Shown here in pieces: positions 25,354 through 32,213 of a stretch of 36,766 nt of DNA. A program made the translations under genes and the position numbers. Positions within the stretch are counted from its first letter, which is position 1. Each line of letters opens with the position of its first letter. Source of the stretch: Chloroflexota bacterium (GTDB lineage: Bacteria > Chloroflexota > Anaerolineae > Anaerolineales > Villigracilaceae); the NCBI GenBank assembly GCA_023459215.1, contig JAEWVF010000108.1, positions 1 to 36,766 on the forward strand, given 5' to 3'. The notes under the pieces are model-generated. The model had not been told where the DNA came from. It worked only from the letters and a program-made list of their open reading frames with translations, and searched no databases.

Positions 25354-25394
25354 CATCGACAGGTGACACTGCTGGGCAATGCCACCTGTCGATG
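25354..25394 (-). promoter_or_regulatory. Intercistronic stem-loop after the binding-protein gene
   Basis: CATCGACAGGTG (25354-25365) pairs with CACCTGTCGATG (25383-25394), a perfect 12-bp stem with a 17-base loop and no T run. A stem at this place, between a solute-binding-protein gene and its permeases, usually protects the upstream message and lowers downstream expression. Confidence 0.6.
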
Positions 25395-25410
25395 AGTGAA
25401 CGATAAGGTT

Positions 25411-26907
25411 TTACTTGAGCAAATCGAGCACGTTGGTCTGGAAAGTTTCAGCGGTTTCTTGCAGAACAGCCGCAGGATCAGAAGCCTGATCTGCAACAAC
25501 GGTGCTTACGGCCGCGCCAAGGGCAGAGTAGTATTCCTGGCCAGCAACAAGCGGTTCGGGCTGCATGGTAGCCTGGCCAGAGGTAATCGCATCCAGGAAG
25601 AGAGCGTAATTTTCAACCGGCATGTTGGCGTATTGAGCCTCAAGCGCCTGGAGTGCAACCTGGTAATCGCCAACATAAAGCGGGAGCACCGGTGAGCCGA
25701 CTACAACAGTGGGGTTGCTCTTGCCCGATTCGTAATTGGCAATAATTTCGTTCGGGTCGAACTGGGTAAACATGCGCCAGTAGAAAGCAGCTTCAGCTTG
25801 TCCAGCAGTGGCTTTGGCGCTGATCATGGCGATGTTACCGCCCACCAGCGAAACACTCTTACCACCAGGGCCAGCAGGCAGCGGGGCAAAGCCAAAGTCA
25901 GCAATCGGAGCATCGGGGTAGGTTTGGCGAATCCAGGTGTACTGATCACCAGCCATCACCACCATCGCTGCGCGGCCGGTGGCAATCGCTTCACCATTGG
26001 TCGGCCAGGACAGGTTTTCGAGCGGCAGGAGATCATATTTCCAGCGCAAATCATGGGCAAACTTCAGCGCGTCGAGCATAGCGCCTTCGGCAAAGCCAGC
26101 CTTGTAAGCACCTGGAGTTCCAGTGACGATATCGGAATTCTTCAAACCGAAGTTATAGGCAATAGTGGTCATATGCCAGCCAGCCGCACCACTGCCATCG
26201 GTGATGAAGGAGAAGCCCGCCACACCAGCATCACGATTGGTCAGCTTCTGGGCCATTTCAGCCAACTCATTCCAGGTGGTGGGAGGCGCATCGTAACCAG
26301 CATCCTTGAGCATCTTAATATTGTATGCTAGGCCCATTGCATAGGCAAAGCGTGGCAAGCCGTAAACTTTGCCATCCTTGGTTGAAATGGCGAGAATATC
26401 GGGATTGAAGACAGTATCAAGCTTCTGAGCCTTGACCAATTCAGTCATATCATAGGCCACACCCTGCTCAATCATCTTGCCAGGATCAGTCAGATAGACT
26501 TCAAAAAGAGTCGGAACCTGGTCGCCCGCAACCAAAGCAGCAAACGAATCGGGAGCATAGGCATAATCCGTGCCAATAATGGTCACGTTCGGGTACTTCT
26601 CTTGGAAACGCTTCACCTGAGCTTCCCAGGCAGCAACTGCTTCCGGCTGTGAATCGGCAGGTTTTTGTACAACAGTGATTTCAACCGGTTGGCCACCAGC
26701 GATCTGGTCGGGGAACGCAACAACAGCGGGCAAAGGCCCTTCAGCCTGAGCCGGTTCTTCTTCGGCAGCGGGCGCTTCTGCAACAGGCGCTTCAACTACC
26801 GGAGCATCCGCTACTGGGGCTTCGCTTACAGCAGGCGCGCCACAGGCACTCAACACCAACGCGAACAGCATAACCAGGTTGAACAAAACAAACGATTTGG
26901 CTTTCAT
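25411..26907 (-). CDS. Carbohydrate ABC transporter substrate-binding lipoprotein (MalE-like)
   Basis: A 498-residue extracellular binding protein. The signal peptide ends in lipobox LSAC (Cys22), followed by a repetitive Ala/Pro/Glu/Val linker (about 24-58) of the kind seen in Anaerolineae lipoproteins. The mature domain begins around GQPVEITVV and has the group-1 binding-protein pattern: EAWEAQVKRFQEKYPNVTI-like start, GKVYGLPRFAYAMGLAYN, PPTTWNELAEMAQKLT and GRAAMVVMAGDQYTWI. It feeds the MalF/MalG pair and is first in the operon that ends with the GH87-like gene, so the ligand is probably the oligosaccharide that enzyme releases. An AAAGGAG ribosome site precedes the ATG. The promoter carries one of the three LacI-type operators. 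Confidence 0.94.
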   Translation of the reverse strand: MKAKSFVLFNLVMLFALVLSACGAPAVSEAPVADAPVVEAPVAEAPAAEEEPAQAEGPLPAVVAFPDQIAGGQPVEITVVQKPADSQPEAVAAWEAQVKRFQEKYPNVTIIGTDYAYAPDSFAALVAGDQVPTLFEVYLTDPGKMIEQGVAYDMTELVKAQKLDTVFNPDILAISTKDGKVYGLPRFAYAMGLAYNIKMLKDAGYDAPPTTWNELAEMAQKLTNRDAGVAGFSFITDGSGAAGWHMTTIAYNFGLKNSDIVTGTPGAYKAGFAEGAMLDALKFAHDLRWKYDLLPLENLSWPTNGEAIATGRAAMVVMAGDQYTWIRQTYPDAPIADFGFAPLPAGPGGKSVSLVGGNIAMISAKATAGQAEAAFYWRMFTQFDPNEIIANYESGKSNPTVVVGSPVLPLYVGDYQVALQALEAQYANMPVENYALFLDAITSGQATMQPEPLVAGQEYYSALGAAVSTVVADQASDPAAVLQETAETFQTNVLDLLK

Positions 26908-27043
26908 GGGAATTTCTTCTCCTTTTTGAGATTTGACACAAGGGTCAGCGGTAAAAGCGTTCCAGGCACAGATTTAATTTTGGACGCTCTATTCTGACTA
27001 AAGTATATGGTCGAAATTTCAGACGTGGTCTAAAGATAGTCTA

Positions 27044-27049
27044 ATTATA
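27044..27049 (-). promoter_or_regulatory. -10 box of the importer operon promoter
   Basis: A perfect TATAAT on the minus strand directly next to the operator at 27050-27063, so the operator occupies the space between -10 and -35. No good -35 box is seen in front of it (CACACT at 17 bases). Transcription toward the binding-protein gene would start near 27037. Confidence 0.5.
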
Positions 27050-27063
27050 GTTGAACGTTCAAC
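27050..27063. promoter_or_regulatory. LacI-family operator 1 (shared by importer operon and STAND regulator)
   Basis: Perfect 14-bp palindrome GTTGAACGTTCAAC with the central CG typical of LacI-family sites. Identical copies occur at 28532-28545 and 29587-29600, all in promoter positions of this locus. Confidence 0.85.
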
Positions 27064-27079
27064 AAAAGTGTGATAAGAT
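27051..27079 (+). promoter_or_regulatory. Predicted promoter of the STAND regulator, leaderless
   Basis: -35 TTGAAC (27051-27056, inside the operator) and -10 TAAGAT (27074-27079) with a 17-base spacer. The start of transcription would fall at about 27086-27087, right at the ATG, which fits the absence of a ribosome binding site. Confidence 0.5.
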
Positions 27080-27086
27080 TTAAGTC

Positions 27087-28460
27087 ATGGAAACGGTATT
27101 CAAACGTAATGAAACAATGACTGGCCCCTGGAGCGATGAACACGTTAAGGCCCTGCTACGTTTTCCTCGCTTTCCTTCCCGCCTGATCCAACAAGAATTA
27201 TTTCAAACCTGGATCGGACAGCGAGGCGGTCTAAAGGCCATCTTTTCCTATCTACAAGCCTATCCATTTGCGCCCACACAGCGCCGCATTCTCGAAGTAA
27301 TTCTCTCCAACCCTGAAGCCGTGGCGGATGTGTACGCTGATCGTCTCAATATCAGCCGCGCAACCTATTTTTATCAGCTACGCGAATTTGTTCCAGCCAT
27401 TACTCAAGCTCTCAACCATTGGGAAATTGAATCTACAGTTCCAATCGTCGAAATCCCCCCGACCATTCCAGTCCCGCTCACCAGGCTGGTTGGGGCAGAA
27501 GCCACCTTACAAACTCTTTGGCACCTGATGATGGGCGACAATCTGCGCTTGTTAATCCTGCTTGGCCCCGGCGGCATTGGAAAAACACGTCTGGCTCTCG
27601 AACTCGCCCATCGCTATCCTGGCGAAGCCGGTTTCGTCGATCTTTCCAACCTGAATGATTACACAAAGGTCACCTCAGCCATTGCAGCATCGCTAGGGAT
27701 AAAAGATGGGAGCGATGTCGGGATAAAAAACTGGCTGCGGCCCCGTAAATTATTGCTTGTCCTCGACAATTTCGAACAAATCATCCCCGCCCGCAGCCTG
27801 ATTCCCAATTTACTGGCCGCCGCTCCCCGCTTAAAAATCATTGTCACCAGCCGTAGCGCGCTCCATCTTTATGGAGAGCATGAATTTATCGTTCCTCCGC
27901 TGACACTAGCCGATATCGAAACCGTCAAAGGCCAACAGCTTTGGGCACAATCTCCAGCAGTCTCTCTTTTTGTTCAGCGTGCTCAAGCTGTTTGTCCAAG
28001 CTTTGTGCTTAACAATGAAAATGTTGAAGCGGTTACAGAACTTTGTTTGCGCACCGAAGGACTGCCGCTGGCAATTGAACTGGCCGCTTTCCAGATGAAA
28101 TATTACTCTCCTCAGACCATGCTTGCCCGGCTGAAGAATGACCGATTAAATTTTCTCAGCCTTGGCCCTAAACGGATGCCGCCTCATCAACAAACCCTGC
28201 GCGCCATGCTTGATTGGAGTTTCAATCTGCTCGCAGCCGATTTGCAGGGCTTTTTTTGCCGGTTGGCAGCCATCGAAGGCAGCTTCAGTCTGGCAGAAGC
28301 CGAATCCGCTTGCTCCACCGGGCAGGCATTGACAGGGATCCCCGCCCTAATGGATCACTCTTTGCTCGAGCAGCATCCCGGCCCCGATGGCGAACCCCGC
28401 TATCAGATGCTTGGCATGGTGAGAGAATATGCACAGGAGAAACTGAATCATGCCGCATAG
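27087..28460 (+). CDS. STAND/NB-ARC ATPase regulator without a TPR sensor domain
   Basis: A 457-residue protein. The N-terminal 125 residues include a helix-turn-helix-like stretch (ADRLNISRATYFYQLREF). The NB-ARC ATPase follows: Walker A GPGGIGKTRLAL (160-171), Walker B LLLVLDNFEQ (222-231), sensor TSRSALHLYGEHEF, the GLPLAIELAAF motif, and a winged helix ending MLGMVREYAQEKL. In most bacterial relatives that motif is the hinge to a long TPR sensor region; here the protein ends five residues later. It may work as a compact switch, or be a shortened descendant. It is divergent from the importer operon and shares operator 1. The start at 27087 lacks a ribosome site and coincides with the predicted transcription start. 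Confidence 0.82.
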   Translation: METVFKRNETMTGPWSDEHVKALLRFPRFPSRLIQQELFQTWIGQRGGLKAIFSYLQAYPFAPTQRRILEVILSNPEAVADVYADRLNISRATYFYQLREFVPAITQALNHWEIESTVPIVEIPPTIPVPLTRLVGAEATLQTLWHLMMGDNLRLLILLGPGGIGKTRLALELAHRYPGEAGFVDLSNLNDYTKVTSAIAASLGIKDGSDVGIKNWLRPRKLLLVLDNFEQIIPARSLIPNLLAAAPRLKIIVTSRSALHLYGEHEFIVPPLTLADIETVKGQQLWAQSPAVSLFVQRAQAVCPSFVLNNENVEAVTELCLRTEGLPLAIELAAFQMKYYSPQTMLARLKNDRLNFLSLGPKRMPPHQQTLRAMLDWSFNLLAADLQGFFCRLAAIEGSFSLAEAESACSTGQALTGIPALMDHSLLEQHPGPDGEPRYQMLGMVREYAQEKLNHAA

Positions 28461-28499
28461 ATTGCTCTTGCAGTTCGGTGGCAATTTCAACCAATCTTC

Positions 28500-28528
28500 T
28501 TGACAAAATTCATTATTCGTTAGATAAT
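28500..28528 (+). promoter_or_regulatory. Sigma-70 promoter of the lacI-type gene
   Basis: TTGACA (28500-28505), 17-base spacer, GATAAT (28523-28528): a near-consensus promoter, with the operator beginning three bases downstream. Confidence 0.75.
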
Positions 28529-28531
28529 TTC

Positions 28532-28545
28532 GTTGAACGTTCAAC
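28532..28545. promoter_or_regulatory. LacI-family operator 2 (autoregulation of the lacI-type gene)
   Basis: GTTGAACGTTCAAC again, covering the transcription start of the LacI-type gene just after its -10 box, and ending at the ribosome binding site AAGGA. This placement implies the regulator represses itself. Confidence 0.85.
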
Positions 28546-28558
28546 AAGGATAAATCTC

Positions 28559-29563
28559 ATGAGTGTCACCGTCATCGATGTTGCCAAAGAAGCTGGAGTT
28601 TCCCGAACCACTGTTTCAAATGTATTCAGCGGGAAAGATAAATGCTCATCAGAAACACGTGAAACCGTACTGGCTGCCGCAAAAAAACTGGGCTACAAAC
28701 CAAATCTAGCAGCACGTTCCTTGATTACCAACCAGTCGCGATTAATCGGGATGATTTTGCCCTCCTACGTTGACACCAACACTCTAACAAACAGCCCTTT
28801 TTACAATATCATCATGGATAGCGTTTATTCTGTCCTGCGCGATGAAGCTTATTACGATCTGATCATTTTTTCAGTACCCTACAAGGAACGCCTGATTCAG
28901 GTCAGTGAATGGATTGATGCCCGCAATGTGGATGGAATTTTGGCAGTAGGCGAATTTGATCAGACTTTTCTGCACGACCTGAACTCCAAAGGCATCCCGG
29001 TCATGCTGATTGACAATTATTCGCGCGGAAATTACCCCAACTTCTCATACGTTACATCGGATGATGAAACTGGCGGCTACCTGGCAGCCCAACATCTGAT
29101 CTCGAAGGGCTACAAAAAAATTGCCCTCTGTGCAGTTGAGTTGGAAGGGCCATTGATGCAAAAACGCTGCGCAGGTTACCGCCAGGCCATCAAAGAGGCC
29201 GGGTTAAAAGAATATACCTACGATAAACTCGGCACACCCTTCGAAGCCGGAGTACAGTTCGCCGAATTGCTTATGGCCCAGGATTTCGATGCCGCCTTCT
29301 GCACCGAAGATATGGTAGCGGTTGGAATCCTGCACGGCATGCTCAGAAAAGGAATCAAAGTTGGTCAGGAATTTGGACTGGTCGGCTTCGATAATATTCA
29401 CATGGGGCAACAAGTTTTCCCATCCTTGACTACTATTGACCAGAATATCTACGAAAAGGGCGAGACAGCAACCAAAACACTGCTCAAAATTCTGAAAAAG
29501 CAGAGTTCACTTGGCAGCAGATTAACCCTGCCGGTGAATCTGGTTGCAAGAGAGACGGCGTGA
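28559..29563 (+). CDS. LacI-family transcriptional repressor of the glucan locus
   Basis: A 334-residue repressor. The helix-turn-helix and hinge are at residues 3-60 (VTVIDVAKEAGVSRTTVSNV, KKLGYKPNLAARSL), followed by a periplasmic-binding-protein-like sensor domain: RLIGMILPSYVDT, VDGILAVGEFD, GIPVMLIDNYSRG, VTSDDETGGYLAAQHLISKG, AAFCTEDMVAVGI, GLVGFDNIHMGQQVFPSLTT. The start at 28559 has AAGGA eight bases upstream; the frame is open back to 28214 but that part lies inside the STAND gene and is not LacI-like. Three GTTGAACGTTCAAC sites in this locus, one over its own promoter, point to it as their binding protein. The inducer is probably a small gluco-oligosaccharide. Confidence 0.93.
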   Translation: MSVTVIDVAKEAGVSRTTVSNVFSGKDKCSSETRETVLAAAKKLGYKPNLAARSLITNQSRLIGMILPSYVDTNTLTNSPFYNIIMDSVYSVLRDEAYYDLIIFSVPYKERLIQVSEWIDARNVDGILAVGEFDQTFLHDLNSKGIPVMLIDNYSRGNYPNFSYVTSDDETGGYLAAQHLISKGYKKIALCAVELEGPLMQKRCAGYRQAIKEAGLKEYTYDKLGTPFEAGVQFAELLMAQDFDAAFCTEDMVAVGILHGMLRKGIKVGQEFGLVGFDNIHMGQQVFPSLTTIDQNIYEKGETATKTLLKILKKQSSLGSRLTLPVNLVARETA

Positions 29564-29586
29564 GCCGCTCTTTTTTTGGCTCTACG

Positions 29587-29600
29587 GTTGAACGTTCAAC
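29587..29600. promoter_or_regulatory. LacI-family operator 3 (GH65/pgmB operon)
   Basis: Third identical GTTGAACGTTCAAC, 24 bases after the lacI-type stop codon. TTGAAC inside it could serve as -35 with TGTTAT 18 bases further (29612-29617) as -10, the same arrangement as at the STAND gene. Confidence 0.8.
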
Positions 29601-29615
29601 TAATTTGTTAGTGTT

Positions 29616-29796
29616 ATTGCGAATGAACCGCTGGTCGAGTAGGCTGCGTTCTCCCGCCGTGCACCTGCACTTGCAGCGCAGGTGCAATTGTCAAGACCTG
29701 GGGAGTGTGACAATCCTCGATTGTTTCGCTCGCTTGGCCTCGATATGCCCTTCGCTAAGAACGCTCAGGGCTACTCGACCAGCGCTCACTCGCAAT
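29616..29796. repeat. REP-like palindromic element C (ATTGCGA ends)
   Basis: Arms ATTGCGAATGAACCGCTGG continuing to 29642 and CTACTCGACCAGCG continuing to 29796 form a long imperfect inverted repeat; CGCTGGTCGAGTAG pairs perfectly. An inner GCACCTGC/GCAGGTGC stem is at 29661-29685. It occupies most of the leader of the GH65 operon, between promoter and start codon. Confidence 0.7.
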
Positions 29797-29813
29797 GATA
29801 CGGGAGCGGAATT

Positions 29814-32036
29814 ATGGGCAAAGTTGCTGACCAATATCTTTTGATTCATCCCTGGAAAATCAGTGAGGCTGGTTTTCACTCCGACCGGAGCGAGGTCTCC
29901 GAGTCATTGTTTTCGTTGGCGAATGAGCACCAGGGCGTGCGCGGGTTCTTTGACGAGGGCTATTCAGGCAAGTCGCTGGTTGGCGCTTACCTGAACGGCA
30001 TTTACGAGGAGCGCTTCACCGAAAAGATGGCCTACAAGGGCATATCGAACCGGCTGGCGTTCATGGTCAATACCGTCAACTGGCTGTATACGCAGATTGA
30101 ACTAGACGGCGAGACGCTGGATTTGGCAAAATCCAAGTTTTCGGGTTTTCGGCGTGAGTTGGATTTTCGCACGGGCGAATTGACGCGCGAATTCGTCTGG
30201 GAAACCGAAGAGGGGAAGCAGGTGCGGCTGGTTTTTGGGCGACTGCTCAGTATGGAGACGAAGGAATTGGCCTGCCAGAAAATCCGTTTGACGGCGCTGA
30301 ATTTTTCGGGGCGGGTGACGCTGACACTAGGGCTGGATTTTTCGGTGCCGCACCGGTCGTTTGGTGAAAACTTCTGGAACGTGGAACGCCAGGAGAACGG
30401 GGCGATGCTTGGGGTGACGAAAACCATCGGGCACCAGCTGTTTGTTGGGCAGCGGGTGGATGCATCCGCGCCGCAAACGCCGCTCGCAGCGGAGAAATTT
30501 ATCGGCGCGCGCCTGGAGGTAGACCTGGTCGAGGGTCAGGAGGCAGTGGTCGGGAAGACGGTTATCCTGCACTCGGACAGGGACAACCAGCAGGCGCTGG
30601 AGGAGGCCTGGAAACGGGGACAGGCCCAAGTCGAGACATCCACGAAAAAATACACCGATGTTTTGAAAGAAAATCAGATTTATTGGGAAAACTTTTGGGC
30701 GAAGTCCGATATTGTCATCGACGGCGACGAGGAAACGCAGCAGGGTATCCGTTTTTGCATGTTCCAGATGCAGCAGACCTATCGCGGCGTGGTGGCGGGC
30801 GCGAACATCGGGGCGAAGGGGCTGACCGGCGAGGCCTACAACGGCAACGCGTTTTGGGATACCGAGACGTACTGCCTGCCGTTTTACCTGTTCAGCAACC
30901 CGGCAGCGGCCAGGGCGCTGATTGATTTCCGCTATAAAACGCTGCCGCAGGCCATGGCGCGCGCGAAGGATTTGGATTGCGCGGGCGCGTGCTACCCGGT
31001 GGCGACATCGGACGGAACGGAGAGTTGCACACTCTGGCAGCACGCCAGCCTGCAATTCCAGCCGACAACGGCGGTGGCCTATGGGCTCTGGCATTACGTG
31101 CATGTGACCGGCGATACGGCCTTTTTGCGGGCCGAAGGCGCGGAGATGCTGGCACAGATTTGTCGCTTCCTGGCGAGCCGCGGACAGTGGTCGACCAATG
31201 GAAAATTTGGCTACTACGCCGTGATGGGGCCAGACGAGTTCCAGATGATGGTCAATAACAATGCCTACACCAATACCATGGCGAAGCGGACGTTTGAATT
31301 TGCTCTGGAAGTGCTGCCCGGAACCGGTCAGGCAACACAGGCGGAGTTGGATGAGTGGCGGCGCATGGCGGCGGAGATGTTTATCCCTTACGACGCCGAA
31401 ACCGGGCTGTTTGAGCAGCACGAAGGCTTTTTCAATCTGCCCCACATCGATATCGATGCCATCCAGGTCGAGGATTTCCCGCTGTATCACCACTGGTCGT
31501 ATGACCGGATTTATCGCAACGACATGATTAAGCAGCCGGATGTGCTGATGTTTATGCTGCTGCACAATCAGTCGTTCACGCTGGATGAGAAGCGCGCCAA
31601 TTACGATTACTACGAGCCGCGCTGTATCCACGAATCGTCGCTTTCACCCTCGGTGCATTCGATTTTGGCCGCGGAACTGGGACGCGGCGCGGAAGCCTTC
31701 GACTTTTTCCGCTTTGCGACGCGCATCGACCTGGATAATTACAACCGCAATACCCACGAGGGGATTCATACCACCTCGATTGCCGCCGCCTGGATGAACA
31801 TTGTCTACGGCTTCGGCGGGATGCGCTCGGACGGCGAGATGCTGTCGTTCAATCCGTCCATCCCGGCGCACTGGAAAGGGTACAGCTTCCAGGTCACGGT
31901 TCACGGCTCGGTCATCCGCGTGGAAGTGGCACAGGGCAGAGCGGTGATTCGGGTTATTGAAGGCGAATCGGTCACGGTCAAAGTTGCCGGGCAGGTCAGA
32001 GGGATTAACCGAGACGGTGTCTCGGTTGCAATTTAG
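29814..32036 (+). CDS. Glycoside hydrolase family 65 disaccharide phosphorylase, copy 1
   Basis: A 740-residue intracellular GH65 enzyme; the family splits alpha-glucosides with phosphate, giving beta-glucose 1-phosphate and a sugar. Layout: N-terminal beta-sandwich (1-260), helical linker, (alpha/alpha)6 barrel (about 300-650) with NAFWDTETYCLPFYLF, catalytic Glu475 in MGPDEFQMMVNNNAYTN, and KQPDVLMFMLLHNQSF plus ESSLSPSVHSILAAELG for phosphate binding; C-terminal beta domain. The DEFQ variant differs from the DEYH of copy 2, so acceptor preferences probably differ; nigerose, kojibiose, oligo-1,3-glucan and maltose phosphorylases all belong here. GGGAG seven bases upstream supports the start. 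Next to a GH87-like glucanase, alpha-1,3-glucosides are the most likely substrate. Confidence 0.92.
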   Translation: MGKVADQYLLIHPWKISEAGFHSDRSEVSESLFSLANEHQGVRGFFDEGYSGKSLVGAYLNGIYEERFTEKMAYKGISNRLAFMVNTVNWLYTQIELDGETLDLAKSKFSGFRRELDFRTGELTREFVWETEEGKQVRLVFGRLLSMETKELACQKIRLTALNFSGRVTLTLGLDFSVPHRSFGENFWNVERQENGAMLGVTKTIGHQLFVGQRVDASAPQTPLAAEKFIGARLEVDLVEGQEAVVGKTVILHSDRDNQQALEEAWKRGQAQVETSTKKYTDVLKENQIYWENFWAKSDIVIDGDEETQQGIRFCMFQMQQTYRGVVAGANIGAKGLTGEAYNGNAFWDTETYCLPFYLFSNPAAARALIDFRYKTLPQAMARAKDLDCAGACYPVATSDGTESCTLWQHASLQFQPTTAVAYGLWHYVHVTGDTAFLRAEGAEMLAQICRFLASRGQWSTNGKFGYYAVMGPDEFQMMVNNNAYTNTMAKRTFEFALEVLPGTGQATQAELDEWRRMAAEMFIPYDAETGLFEQHEGFFNLPHIDIDAIQVEDFPLYHHWSYDRIYRNDMIKQPDVLMFMLLHNQSFTLDEKRANYDYYEPRCIHESSLSPSVHSILAAELGRGAEAFDFFRFATRIDLDNYNRNTHEGIHTTSIAAAWMNIVYGFGGMRSDGEMLSFNPSIPAHWKGYSFQVTVHGSVIRVEVAQGRAVIRVIEGESVTVKVAGQVRGINRDGVSVAI

Positions 32037-32040
32037 AGCA

Positions 32041-32204
32041 TTAATCCACAGATTACTCAGATGTCGCAGATTTTAAAAACCTTTAAACACAAAGGACACA
32101 AAGTAAAACCTTATCTTTTCCTTTGTGCCCTTCGTGCCCTTTGTGTTTAGGATTTTGAATTTTGCTCTTAAAAATCTGAGTAATCTGTGAAATCTGTGGA
32201 TTAA
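32041..32204. repeat. Nested palindromic repeat between the two GH65 genes
   Basis: Outer arms TTAATCCACAGATTACTCAG (from 32041) and its partner ending CTGTGGATTAA (32204) enclose inner arms AAACACAAAGGACACAAAG and CTTTGTGCCCTTCGTGCCC..TTTGTGTTTA. The 3' end of the element supplies AAGGA (32203-32207), the ribosome site of the next gene. Confidence 0.75.
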
Positions 32205-32213
32205 GGATTTCAC

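Noticed and set aside
28214..28558. N-terminal extension of the LacI-type protein
   Set aside because: It lies in another frame of the STAND gene, lacks LacI features, and the strong promoter, operator and AAGGA all point to the ATG at 28559.
30327..31631. 434-codon open frame on the minus strand opposite the first GH65 gene
   Set aside because: It is a shadow of the GC-rich GH65 coding sequence; it shows no family motifs or ribosome site, while the plus-strand protein has all GH65 motifs.
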